DNA from: VRUE01 sp963728365
GTDB lineage: Bacteria > Actinomycetota > Thermoleophilia > Solirubrobacterales > 70-9
Direction: 5' to 3'
DNA length: 64,000 nucleotides
NCBI GenBank assembly: GCA_963728365.1
Contig: CAVSJI010000001.1
Coordinates: 1,550,001-1,614,000, forward strand
Shown: positions 15,986-23,856 of the stretch, piece after piece
Numbering within the stretch: the first letter of the stretch is position 1
Layout of the letters: every line of letters begins with the position of its first letter
Translations under genes and position numbers: made by a program
The notes under the pieces: generated by a model
The model's input: the letters and a program-made list of their open reading frames with translations, nothing else
Database searches by the model: none
Told to the model about the DNA's origin: nothing

Positions 15986-16462
15986 TCAAGCTGCGCCAAG
16001 CCGGTCGATCAGACGCTCGCTGGTCACCCAGCCGGGTTGGTTGATCCCTAGATCGGCGAAGTCGCTCGGCGTCAACCGGCGACCGATTCGGTCCTCAAGG
16101 CATCCAATGCAAAGGATGCGTGGTGGCTCGCCCTCACGACTGGCCGATTCCCAGACCTCGGACCGAACCATGTACCACTCCCAACCGCCCTCGACAGGGC
16201 GGCCGTAGTCGTCGTACGGCGTGACATCGTCGGCACAGTCATCGCAGGTCGTCGGCGCGCCCCATCGAACCAGAGCCTCGTACGTCAGTTCCTCGTTGAG
16301 GTGGTTGGCCTCCCACAGCCCGAGAATGTCGTGGAGCGTCTCTACGTCGAGCCCCGCGTCGATCCCCTCATGCAGTCGATCCGCAAGATCGGCGACCATT
16401 TGCCGCAGTGCGCGAGTGGCAAGCTGATCCGGGGAGGTAAGGCTCTGCTGAACGCTGGCCAT
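15986..16462 (-). CDS. hypothetical protein with paired CxxC motifs
   Basis: A 158-residue protein. The N-terminal half is helical (ATRALRQMVADLADRLHEGI), then TCDDCADDVTPYDDYG and ILCIGCLEDRIGRRLTPSDF supply two CxxC pairs that probably bind one zinc ion, with WEWYMVRSEVWESA between them. The second half resembles small zinc-binding proteins common in actinobacterial genomes and phages. The start at 16462 is the first ATG giving a sensible N-terminus. It diverges from the Shedu-like gene with 87 bp between the starts. Function unknown. Confidence 0.6.
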   Translation of the reverse strand: MASVQQSLTSPDQLATRALRQMVADLADRLHEGIDAGLDVETLHDILGLWEANHLNEELTYEALVRWGAPTTCDDCADDVTPYDDYGRPVEGGWEWYMVRSEVWESASREGEPPRILCIGCLEDRIGRRLTPSDFADLGINQPGWVTSERLIDRLGAA

Positions 16463-16549
16463 TGAGGCATTCTGAAGCCAGTGTCGGCGGATGGATGGCG
16501 GAGGGACGGACTGCGGGAACGAGCTAGGCGGCGCAGTAGGCTGGCCGGA

Positions 16550-17194
16550 ATGGCACTCGAAATAATCCGTCCCGGCGAGCGCGAGCTTGAGCCGTTCGAG
16601 GTTGACTACGCCCACGTCTCGCTAGACGACGCTCACCGGTTGGCAGCGGTCGTCGATGGGGCGAAGGACGAGCGCCCGATCCAAGCTCACGTGGCATCAA
16701 ATCCGATCCTTCTCACGGCGCACCTCAGCGGAGGGCACGGCCGCTGGGTCCGGTCCCAAGTCAGGCTCGGCTCTCAGTACGTCGCTGACTTCCTGATAGC
16801 TGAAAAGGACTCGATGGGAATGCACTGGACCCTTGTTGAGCTTGAGAGTCCGAAAGCGAAGATGTGCCTGAAGTCAGGCGGCTTCGCGCAGAAGGCGCGC
16901 CAGGGGATGGATCAGATAGACGACTGGCGCGACTGGCTCGGCAGAAACCACGCCTATGCAGCTACCCCGGTCGATGAGCAGGGCCTTGGGCTGCGTGAAA
17001 TTGATCCGCGTCCACCCGGCCTCGTGCTCGTTGGACGCCGTGGTGACGGACTTGATGGCTGCAAACGGACGCGGCGGGCCGCAAAGACTGACCGCAGGAT
17101 TGAGGTTCATTCCTACGACTGGCTCATCGAACGGGTTGAAGTAGCTGCTCGGTCGTTTGCCGACCTGCATCGGCGCGCGACTCGATCCCGGTGA
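16550..17194 (+). CDS. Shedu-like nuclease (DUF4263, SduA C-terminal type)
   Basis: A 214-residue protein resembling the DUF4263 domain of Shedu anti-phage proteins. Near residues 45-65 is ASNPILLTAHLSGGHGRW, then SQYVADFLIAE and WTLVELESPKAKM, which together give the D...E-x-E...K arrangement of a PD-(D/E)xK nuclease. QIDDWRDWLGRN and PGLVLVGRRG follow as in relatives. It is at the short end of the family, without the long N-terminal regulatory region of many SduA proteins. Its TGA overlaps the GTG of the next gene, coupling it to the TIR protein. Confidence 0.72.
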   Translation: MALEIIRPGERELEPFEVDYAHVSLDDAHRLAAVVDGAKDERPIQAHVASNPILLTAHLSGGHGRWVRSQVRLGSQYVADFLIAEKDSMGMHWTLVELESPKAKMCLKSGGFAQKARQGMDQIDDWRDWLGRNHAYAATPVDEQGLGLREIDPRPPGLVLVGRRGDGLDGCKRTRRAAKTDRRIEVHSYDWLIERVEVAARSFADLHRRATRSR

Positions 17195-17712
17195 ACCTGA
17201 TGAGCCAGCAGATGACCCGGATCTTTCTGAGCCACAGCACCCAGGATCGTCGGCTGTGCGAATGGCTGAGGGACAGCGCTGCCGAGGTCGGCATCGCCCT
17301 CTATTTGGCCGAGCACGATGTTCGCCCCGGCGAGCACCTGGCGGAAACGATCAAGAAAGCAATCCGCGACAGCGTCGCCGTGGTCGTACTCATCACGACC
17401 AACAGCGTGAACGCTCCTTACGTGCATCAAGAGGTTGGCGTCGCGCTGGAGGCCAACAAGGTCGTCATCCCGCTGGTTCAGCCCGGCATTGATTCATCAA
17501 AACTGGCGATGTTGCAGGGCCTGAAGTACATCGAGTTCGACTTCGCCAACCCGCAGGACGGTCGCGATCAGCTCCTCGCAACGCTCCACGCTTTGATCGA
17601 GAAGCAGCCCGCCGTAAAACAGATACCGCGAGAGACCGTCGTCCTGGTCGGACTCGCCCTCGCGGTGCTGCTGCTGCTCGCAGCTGACCCCAAGGCCCCT
17701 TCGGTTGGTTGA
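17191..17712 (+). CDS. TIR-domain protein with C-terminal transmembrane helix
   Basis: A 173-residue protein. Residues 9-100 form a TIR domain: RIFLSHSTQDRRLCEWL, IALYLAEHDVRPGEHL, VVVLITTNSVNAPYVHQEVG and KVVIPLVQPGID. Glu81 in HQEVG stands where bacterial TIR NADases have their catalytic glutamate. Residues 148-164 (ETVVLVGLALAVLLLLAA) form one membrane helix near the C-terminus. The GTG start overlaps the nuclease stop; an ATG at 17200 is an alternative. TIR proteins next to nucleases are typical defence effectors; here the domain would face the cytoplasm at the membrane. Confidence 0.8.
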   Translation: MNLMSQQMTRIFLSHSTQDRRLCEWLRDSAAEVGIALYLAEHDVRPGEHLAETIKKAIRDSVAVVVLITTNSVNAPYVHQEVGVALEANKVVIPLVQPGIDSSKLAMLQGLKYIEFDFANPQDGRDQLLATLHALIEKQPAVKQIPRETVVLVGLALAVLLLLAADPKAPSVG

Positions 17713-17762
17713 ATCCCACCGGGCTTCAGTCGTGCGCCGCTGGCCCTTGTACGGTGCGGCTG

Positions 17763-18362
17763 ATGCCGGGCAATTCCAGGCTTGGGAAGATGTGGCGTCC
17801 GCTGGCTGCGGATATCCGACAGGCGATTGTCGGTTGGGTTGTGCTGCTGGCGATCCCTCTGATCGGTGCGCTCCTTCTGACGGCATTGGTCGGCGATGTA
17901 CCAGCCTGGACGCTTGCGGTGGTCCTCGCAGTCTCGGCCCTTCTAGTAGCCGCGATTTCAATCGAGCACCGGCGCGAGTTGGGTCGAGTCGAAGGTTCGC
18001 TTGAACTCGAAAAGACGCGACGTGAAGACGCAGAAAAGGAGCTAACGAGTGTCCGCCAAGCTTCTTCCGGCGAGCCAGCTGCCAGCGGGATTCAGCGCGG
18101 GCTGTTGTTTCGGATACAAGCTCTTCGCGGTGAGCTAGAAACTCGGGGGAGCCATACGTACGAGACCACCGGCTCCCAGGACCGAGCGCTTGCGAATCTC
18201 GCGATAGATATTCGTCAACGCCTTGGCAGCAGCACCACGCTTGATGACCTCGTCAACCAGTGGAGGTCTCCAGCGTCCAATGTCGGCGTCGAAGACGCGA
18301 TCACTGCGCTCGGTCAGCTGGAGGGATTGGTAATCAGCGGTTCCATCAGCGCGCCTACATAG
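17763..18362 (+). CDS. membrane protein with coiled coil, third gene of defence-like cluster
   Basis: A 199-residue protein with two hydrophobic helices, about residues 20-42 (AIVGWVVLLAIPLIGALL) and 48-66 (WTLAVVLAVSALLVAAI), then a long charged helix (RRELGRVEGSLELEKTRRED) with coiled-coil character and a soluble C-terminal part without a known domain. ATG 17763 was chosen because the protein is sensible from there; an upstream TTG at 17709 would overlap the TIR gene. It follows the TIR gene by 50 bp on the same strand. Confidence 0.6.
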   Translation: MPGNSRLGKMWRPLAADIRQAIVGWVVLLAIPLIGALLLTALVGDVPAWTLAVVLAVSALLVAAISIEHRRELGRVEGSLELEKTRREDAEKELTSVRQASSGEPAASGIQRGLLFRIQALRGELETRGSHTYETTGSQDRALANLAIDIRQRLGSSTTLDDLVNQWRSPASNVGVEDAITALGQLEGLVISGSISAPT

Positions 18363-18390
18363 CGAAGATAGCTGGGCCGCTGTGCAGACC

Positions 18391-18411
18391 TCGGAAGGGC
18401 GTAATCGGGGC
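18391..18411 (+). repeat. right subterminal direct repeat of the tRNA-Arg element
   Basis: TCGGAAGGGCGTAATCGGGG plus C matches 9861-9881 at 20 of 21 positions in the same orientation. It lies 90 bp inside the right core, between the last cargo gene (ending 18362) and the tRNA 5' half. See the left repeat. Confidence 0.6.
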
Positions 18412-18500
18412 GGAGCGCCGAATCGCCGAGCTGCTGAAGCCCCCGGAACCAACCGATTACCAGGCAGTTCTCCAGCACAGCCGCCGCAGCGAGCGTCGCC

Positions 18501-18539
<39 letters not shown>

Positions 18540-18668
18540 GGGTTGTGGGCTTGGAGGCCCGGAGGGCGATTCTAGGGGTTGGGCGGGGTCAGGCGGGGTC
18601 GGCGGGCTTGTTGAGGCGGACGTGCCACTGGACGGCCAGCGCGAAGCCACCGCCACCGTCCTATCCCG

Positions 18669-18715
18669 TTCCGGTGCGCCTTATCCCCGTATATCCCGGC
18701 AAAGGCGCACCGGAA
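18669..18715. repeat. 47-bp palindromic element, family A copy 1
   Basis: TTCCGGTGCGCCTT (18669-18682) and its perfect complement (18702-18715) enclose a 19-base loop. A second copy, in the opposite orientation, is at 58997-59043. It lies immediately downstream of the crotonase gene, where it could also act as a terminator. Confidence 0.75.
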
Positions 18716-18722
18716 GGCCCGG

Positions 18723-19511
18723 TCAGCGGCCTTCGAAGGTGGCGTGGCCGGGGCCGCCGTGCTCGAGGAAGGCCTTGACGGCTCGCTGCAGGTCCTCGGT
18801 GGCGAAGAGCTCGCCGGCCTCGGTGCGGATCGCCTCATCGGCCGCCGGGATGCCGCCCTCGCGGAAGCGGCGCAGGACGAGCTTGGTCATCGCGTGGGCC
18901 TTGGTCGGGCCGGCCGCCAGCTCGGCGGCGAGCGCCCGGGCCGCCTCGTCGAAGCCCTCGTCGTCGTAAACGCGGTTGACGACGCCCCAGCCGGCCAGAT
19001 CCTCGGCCCCGAACAGCTCGCCGGTCATCACCAGCTCCCGGGCGCGGCCACTGCCGGCGCGCTCGGCGAGCCGCTGGGTTCCGCCCATCGAGGGCGTCAG
19101 GCCGACGACTTTCTCGACCAGGCCGAACTTGGCGGACCGCGCGGCGAGGATCAGGTCACAGCCGAGCGCCAGCTCGAAGGCCGCGGTCAGCGTCAGTGCG
19201 TGGGCGGCGAAGACGACCGGCAGCGGCAGGGCTTCGACGCGTTCCACCGCGCCGATCAGCTCGTCCCAAAGCCCGCTCGCCTGCTCCGGGGTCAGCCCGT
19301 CGAACTCGGCGACGTTGACGCCGCCGGAGACCGCTCGGCCCTCGGCGCGGAAGAGCAGCGCTCGCGGCAGATCCGCCTCCACCGCGGCGATCGTCTCCTG
19401 CAGTGCCTCGAACATGGCGCGATCGAAGAGGTTGAGCGGCGGACTGTCGAGCGTGGCGACCGCCAAGCCGCCCTCGTGCTCGAGGCGAATCGGTGACTGC
19501 GCTCCACTCAT
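18723..19511 (-). CDS. enoyl-CoA hydratase/isomerase (crotonase) family protein
   Basis: A 262-residue crotonase-fold protein: IRLEHEGGLAVATLDSPPLN at the N-terminus, then AVSGGVNVAEFDGLTPE and FELALGCDLILAARSAKFGL, then TPSMGGTQRLAERAG and the C-terminal helical region. The usual second oxyanion-hole motif GxAxGGG is replaced by AHALTLTAAFELAL, so the oxyanion hole may be changed and the reaction cannot be assumed to be hydration. Start 19511 fits the family; a longer frame would run through the palindromic element at 19541. It reads leftward as a single gene. Confidence 0.78.
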   Translation of the reverse strand: MSGAQSPIRLEHEGGLAVATLDSPPLNLFDRAMFEALQETIAAVEADLPRALLFRAEGRAVSGGVNVAEFDGLTPEQASGLWDELIGAVERVEALPLPVVFAAHALTLTAAFELALGCDLILAARSAKFGLVEKVVGLTPSMGGTQRLAERAGSGRARELVMTGELFGAEDLAGWGVVNRVYDDEGFDEAARALAAELAAGPTKAHAMTKLVLRRFREGGIPAADEAIRTEAGELFATEDLQRAVKAFLEHGGPGHATFEGR

Positions 19512-19540
19512 CGGGCCGGACAATAGAGCGGCAGAGCAAT

Positions 19541-19587
19541 TTGCGGTCGTAGTTCCCACCGCATAGCGAGGACAACTACGACCGCAA
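19541..19587. repeat. 47-bp palindromic element, family B copy 1
   Basis: TTGCGGTCGTAGTT (19541-19554) and its perfect complement (19574-19587) enclose a 19-base loop, the same dimensions as family A. It fills the gap between the pyruvate kinase stop (19596) and the crotonase start. A diverged copy is at 53791-53837. Confidence 0.75.
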
Positions 19588-19595
19588 CGGCCGTC

Positions 19596-21011
19596 TTACG
19601 GCACCCGGTGCACCTCGAACAAGTTCGTCCCCAACTCCTGCTCGGGCAGCCCCGCGGTGATCGCGATCAGCTCCCCCGAGGCGGCGATCTGGTTCTCGGC
19701 CGCCAGCCGGGCGCAATCCTGGAGCAGGGCGCGCACGTCGGTCTCCTGCTCTTGCAGCACCGCGGTCACACCGAAGAGCAGGTTGAGGCGGCGCACCGTC
19801 TCGATCCGCGGGGAGACCGCCAGCACCGGCACGTTCGGACGGTGGGCGGAGACCAGGCGCGCCGTGCGCCCGCTCGTCGTCGGCACCACCAGCGCCGCCA
19901 GGCCGAGCCTGTAGACCGCGCCGACCGCTCCCTGCGCGACCGAGTCGGCGACGTCCTGGGTCGCTTGGTCGGTGCGGCCGAAGAGCCACTCGCCGTAGGG
20001 CAGGTCGGGCTCGGTCGCGCGCGCGATCTGGTCCATCACCCGCACCGCCTCGACCGGGTTCTGCCCGACCGCCGTCTCCTCGGAGAGCATCACCGCGTCG
20101 GTGCCGTCGTAGATCGCGTTGGCGACGTCGGTCACCTCGGCCCGCGTCGGCCGCTTCGCGATCACCATCGAGGCCAGCATCTGGGTCGCGGTAATCGCCG
20201 GCTTGGAGCGCCGCCCCGCCCCCCGGATCAGCTTCTTCTGCACGACCGGCACCTGGGAGAGCGGCAGCTCGATCCCCAGGTCGCCGCGCGCCACCATTAC
20301 CCCGCCGGTAGCCGCAGCGACGAGCTCCTCGGCGTTTTCGGCCGCCTGCTGCTTCTCGATCTTGGCGACGAGCGGGATGTCGGAGCCGAGTGCCCGCAGG
20401 CGCTCGGCTACCGGCTCGAGGTCGGCGGCGCAGGAGACGAAGGAGACGGCGAGGATGTCGACCCCCTGCTCGACCGCGAACTCGACCCAGCCAAGATCGC
20501 CGGGGGTCGCTGCGGCGCTGCTCATGCCGGGCACGTTCATCCCCTTGTGCGAGGAGAGCGTGCCACCGACCTCGACCTCGCAGTCGACCCCGCCGTCCTC
20601 GGCGCCGCGTACGCGCAGCCGGATCGAGCCGTCGGCCAGGTAGACGGGCTCGTCCTCGCTCAGCGAGGTGACGCCCTGCCAGGTGACGGGGATCGTCTCG
20701 CGATCGCCCTCCACCTCCCGTGGTGTCAGCTTCACGTGCATGCCGGTCTCCAACTCGGCGACGTCGCCACGCAGCTCGCCGATCCGCAGCTTTGGACCGG
20801 GCAGGTCGCCGAGCACAGCGACCTCGCGTCCCACTCGCTCGGCGGCGGCGCGGATCGCCTCGACCGTGCGTGCATGGCGCTCGCGGTCGGCGTGGGAGAA
20901 GTTGAGGCGCAGGACGTCGGCGCCGGCCTCGATCAGCTCGGTGAGCACGTCGGCCTCCCAACTGGCCGGCCCGACGGTGGCGATGATCTTCGTGCGTCGG
21001 CTGCGCTGCAC
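19596..21011 (-). CDS. pyk: pyruvate kinase
   Basis: A 471-residue glycolytic enzyme converting phosphoenolpyruvate and ADP to pyruvate and ATP. Visible are RTKIIATVGPAS, LRLNFSHA, the B-domain, IPLVAKIEKQQAAENAEEL with the catalytic Lys, MVARGDLGIELPL, ATQMLASM and VMLSEETAVGQ, then the C-terminal allosteric domain. The GTG at 21011 was chosen because TACAGT ends 7 bases before it and no ribosome-binding site is visible, suggesting a leaderless mRNA. It diverges from the P450 gene with 65 bp between starts. Confidence 0.95.
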   Translation of the reverse strand: MQRSRRTKIIATVGPASWEADVLTELIEAGADVLRLNFSHADRERHARTVEAIRAAAERVGREVAVLGDLPGPKLRIGELRGDVAELETGMHVKLTPREVEGDRETIPVTWQGVTSLSEDEPVYLADGSIRLRVRGAEDGGVDCEVEVGGTLSSHKGMNVPGMSSAAATPGDLGWVEFAVEQGVDILAVSFVSCAADLEPVAERLRALGSDIPLVAKIEKQQAAENAEELVAAATGGVMVARGDLGIELPLSQVPVVQKKLIRGAGRRSKPAITATQMLASMVIAKRPTRAEVTDVANAIYDGTDAVMLSEETAVGQNPVEAVRVMDQIARATEPDLPYGEWLFGRTDQATQDVADSVAQGAVGAVYRLGLAALVVPTTSGRTARLVSAHRPNVPVLAVSPRIETVRRLNLLFGVTAVLQEQETDVRALLQDCARLAAENQIAASGELIAITAGLPEQELGTNLFEVHRVP

Positions 21012-21017
21012 GCCTAT

Positions 21018-21069
21018 GACTGTAGAGCGTGACCGATGTCGCAATTCGCGACACCGATCCGCGTAATAT
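21018..21069. promoter_or_regulatory. divergent promoter pair, both apparently leaderless
   Basis: On the plus strand TAATAT (21064-21069) lies 7 bases before the P450 GTG at 21077. On the minus strand TACAGT (about 21023-21018) lies 7 bases before the pyruvate kinase GTG at 21011. Neither gene has a Shine-Dalgarno. The -35 elements are not clear. Confidence 0.5.
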
Positions 21070-21076
21070 TCGGTCC

Positions 21077-22507
21077 GTGAGCAGTTCCGTCGCCGAGCCC
21101 GCCCAAGGAGCCGAGGAGCCGGTCGCGCCCGGCCTCGTCCGTGAGGCGGCGGCCTCCCCCGCCGGGCCGCTCGAGCCCGAGCAGGCGGCGGCCCTGCGCG
21201 AAGTTCCCGTCATCGACCTGCCGCGCAGCGCTCAGATCCTGCGCTTCTCCCAGCGCCAGATCCAGTTCGTGTTCGGCGCCCGCCGCCGCCACGGCGACGT
21301 CTTTCGAATGCGCTCCGCCCTGCCCGGCGGCCCGGTGATCACCTGCCACCCCGACCACGTCCGCTCGCTCTTCACGTCCAAGCCCGACCTGGCGCCCTCG
21401 CTGACCGGCGAGTCGCCGCTGCGGCCGATCGTCGGCAGCCGCTCGGTGCTGACCGCCGTCGGCGAGCGTCACATGCGCCAGCGCAAGCTACTGCTCCCTC
21501 CCTTTCACGGCGAGGCGATCGAGCGCTACACGGAAATGATCCGCACGGCAACCGAACGCGAGATCGACCGCTGGCCGCTCAACCGCCCTTTCGCCCTGGC
21601 GCCGCGCATGCAGGCGATCACCCTCGACGTGATCATGGCCGGGATCTTCGGCATCGAGGGCAAGCCCTCGCCGCTCAGCCCCGAGGGCCGGATGCGGACC
21701 ACGGTCAAGCGCCTGGTCGCAGCCTCGACTTCCCCGCTGATCCAGCTCAACGAACTGCTCAACATCAGGCGAGAGGAGGCGGTCGGCCTGACCCGCGTCG
21801 GGATGGAGATGCTCGACCGGCCCACCTACACGATCATCCGCGCCCGCCGCGCCGACGAGGACCTGGCCGAGCGCCGCGACATCCTCTCGCTGCTGCTCCA
21901 AGCCCGCACCGAGGACGGCGAGGCGATGGACGACAAAGAAGTCCGCGACGAGCTGCTCACCCTGGTCCTCGCCGGCCACGAGACCACCGCCAACTCGCTT
22001 TCGTGGGCCTGGGAGCGGCTTGTCCGCAGCCCGGCGGCCCACGAGGCGCTGCGCGAGGCGGTCCGCGGCGGCGAGGGCGCCGAGGAGCAGGTCGAGGCGA
22101 CGATCATCGAGAGCATGCGCTCGCGGCCGGTGGTGCCCTTCATCGGCCGCCGGGTCACCGTCCCCTGGCAGCTTGGCGAATACGCCGCGCGCTCCGGCAG
22201 CGCGATCGGGATGAGCATCCTCCTCGTCCACCACCGCGAGGACCTCTACCCCGAACCGTTTGAGTTCCGCCCGGAGCGCTGGCTGGGTCGCAAGCCCGGC
22301 ACCTACGAGTGGATCCCCTTCGGCGGCGGCATCCGCCGCTGCCTCGGCGCCGCCCTGGCAATGGCCGAGATGCGCGTCGTGCTAGAGGCCACCGCCCGCC
22401 GCCTCGATTTCGAGGCCGCCGAGCCCGAGCCCGAGCGCGCCCTGCACCGCAACGTAACGATGATCCCGGCCCGTGGCGGCCGCGTCGTCGCCCGCGGCCG
22501 GCGGTAA
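21077..22507 (+). CDS. cytochrome P450
   Basis: A 476-residue soluble P450. The I-helix oxygen-binding motif is LVLAGHETTANSLSW, the ExxR of the K-helix is in IIESMRSRPV, the PERF-like element is FRPERWLG, and the haem loop is PFGGGIRRCLGAAL with the ligand Cys. The overall style resembles CYP110/CYP138-like enzymes that oxidise fatty acids or terpenoid-like compounds, but the substrate is open. The GTG start is leaderless by position of the -10 box. No ferredoxin partner is adjacent; the ferredoxin at 39 kb could serve. Confidence 0.92.
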   Translation: MSSSVAEPAQGAEEPVAPGLVREAAASPAGPLEPEQAAALREVPVIDLPRSAQILRFSQRQIQFVFGARRRHGDVFRMRSALPGGPVITCHPDHVRSLFTSKPDLAPSLTGESPLRPIVGSRSVLTAVGERHMRQRKLLLPPFHGEAIERYTEMIRTATEREIDRWPLNRPFALAPRMQAITLDVIMAGIFGIEGKPSPLSPEGRMRTTVKRLVAASTSPLIQLNELLNIRREEAVGLTRVGMEMLDRPTYTIIRARRADEDLAERRDILSLLLQARTEDGEAMDDKEVRDELLTLVLAGHETTANSLSWAWERLVRSPAAHEALREAVRGGEGAEEQVEATIIESMRSRPVVPFIGRRVTVPWQLGEYAARSGSAIGMSILLVHHREDLYPEPFEFRPERWLGRKPGTYEWIPFGGGIRRCLGAALAMAEMRVVLEATARRLDFEAAEPEPERALHRNVTMIPARGGRVVARGRR

Positions 22508-22596
22508 CGGAGAGGGAGGGATTCGAACCCTCGAGAGAGCTTGCGCCCCCTACTCGCTTAGCAGGCGAGTGCCTTCAGCCACTCGGCCACCTCTCC
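22508..22596 (-). tRNA. tRNA-Ser(GCT)
   Basis: An 89-base class II tRNA on the minus strand: acceptor GGAGAGG pairs with CCTCTCC, D arm GCCGAGTGGCTGAAGGC, anticodon loop CTGCTAA with anticodon GCT, long variable arm, T arm GAGGG-TTCGAAT-CCCTC, discriminator G. No CCA is encoded. No duplicated 3' end was found nearby, so this tRNA seems free of integrated elements. Confidence 0.95.
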
Positions 22597-22647
22597 GGGC
22601 ATTCGGCTCGATTGTAGGAGCTTGCCGGGAGCGGCGCGGCTAGTCTC

Positions 22648-23856
22648 ATGGGCGTGGCGAGGCGCTCGCACGCGGAGTTGGAGGCGATCTTCGAGGAGGT
22701 CGAGGCTCCGTTTGCCTTCGTCGACCTGGACGCGATGTGGTCGAATTCCGACGCGATGCTCGGGCGCGCGGCGGGCAAGCCGATCCGGGTGGCGAGTAAG
22801 TCGGTCCGCAGCCGAGCGGTCCTGGAGCGGATCCTGGCGCGCGACGAGCGCTACCGGGGGCTGATGACCTTCACCCTGCCGGAGACGCTCTGGCTGGCCG
22901 AGGCGGGCTTCGAGAACCTGCTGCTCGCCTACCCGACCGCCGACATCACGGCACTCGGCGAGCTGGCGCTGCGTTCGGTCGCCAACCCCGAGGGGGCGCC
23001 GATCGTGATGGTCGACTGCGCCGCACACCTCGACGCGATCGAGTCGGTGCTCGGGGCGGGCGCCGCGCCCGTGCGGGTCTGCATCGACCTCGATGCCGGT
23101 TGGTGGGCAGCCGGCGGACGGATCAAGATCGGGCCGAAGCGCTCCCCGGTCCACACGGTCGAGGACGCCGTGGCGCTGGCGCACGAGATCGAGCGCCGGC
23201 CGCAGCTGAAACTGGCGGCGCTGATGGCCTACGAGGGGCAGATCGCCGGGGTCGGCGACCAGCCTCCGGGCCGCCGGCTGCGGGGGGCCGCGATCCGGGC
23301 GATGCAGCGACGCTCGGCCGCCGAGCTGGCCGGGCGGCGGGCGGCGGTCGTCGCCGCGATCCGCGAGTTTGCCGAGCTGGAGATCGTCAACGGCGGCGGC
23401 ACCGGCAGCCTCGAGCTGACCGGCGCGGAGGACGCCGTCACCGAGATCGCCGCCGGTTCGGGCTTCTATGCCCCCACCCTCTTCGACTCCTACAGCCGCT
23501 TCAGCCTCACGCCGGCGGCCGGCTTCGCCCTGGCGATCGTGCGCAAGCCGGCGCCCGGCGTCGCGACGGCCCTCGGCGGCGGCTACCTCGCCTCGGGCAG
23601 CGGCGACGCGGCGCGCTTGCCCTCGCCGTGGCTGCCCGAGGGGCTGGAGCTCGACGCCGAGGAGGGCGCCGGTGAGGTCCAGACCCCACTCCGCGGGTCG
23701 CCGGCGCGCGATCTGCGGATCGGCGACCGCGTATACATGCGCCACGCCAAGGCGGGCGAGCTCTGCGAGCGCTTCGACGCGCTGCACCTGGTCGAAGGTG
23801 GCAAGATCGTCGACGTCGTCCCGACCTACCGCGGCGAGGGCCGGACCTTCCTTTAA
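22648..23856 (+). CDS. amino acid deaminase/aldolase (D-threonine aldolase-like, PLP)
   Basis: A 402-residue protein with an alanine-racemase-type N-terminal TIM barrel: FAFVDLDAMWSNSD, then PIRVASKSVRS with the Lys expected to bind pyridoxal phosphate, VCIDLDAGWW, and EIVNGGGTGSLELTG near the phosphate site. The C-terminal beta domain with RIGDRVYMRHAKAGELCERF belongs to the D-threonine aldolase/dehydratase type, which uses a metal as well. It converges on the flavoenzyme gene, overlapping it by 4 bp. Confidence 0.85.
   Translation: MGVARRSHAELEAIFEEVEAPFAFVDLDAMWSNSDAMLGRAAGKPIRVASKSVRSRAVLERILARDERYRGLMTFTLPETLWLAEAGFENLLLAYPTADITALGELALRSVANPEGAPIVMVDCAAHLDAIESVLGAGAAPVRVCIDLDAGWWAAGGRIKIGPKRSPVHTVEDAVALAHEIERRPQLKLAALMAYEGQIAGVGDQPPGRRLRGAAIRAMQRRSAAELAGRRAAVVAAIREFAELEIVNGGGTGSLELTGAEDAVTEIAAGSGFYAPTLFDSYSRFSLTPAAGFALAIVRKPAPGVATALGGGYLASGSGDAARLPSPWLPEGLELDAEEGAGEVQTPLRGSPARDLRIGDRVYMRHAKAGELCERFDALHLVEGGKIVDVVPTYRGEGRTFL

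Larger units (their letters stand above)
9732..18500. mobile_element. 8.8-kb integrative element inserted in the anticodon loop of tRNA-Arg(ACG)
   Basis: The boundaries are defined by the two halves of one minus-strand tRNA-Arg gene (18501-18539 and 9689-9731), each retaining the 8-bp core TCTACGAA. Inside are a tyrosine integrase, an excisionase-like protein, a DUF3987-like replication or helicase protein, three HTH regulators, small membrane and lipoprotein genes, an intact tRNA-Arg(ACG) and a defence-like cargo. Rejoining the halves gives a 74-base tRNA with every stem paired. Codon use inside is less GC-biased than in the flanks. Confidence 0.88.

Noticed and set aside
15806..16051. A small frame containing APVAQLDRA and KGHRFESCRA
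   Set aside because: These peptides are the translation of the tRNA-Arg gene, a well-known annotation artefact.
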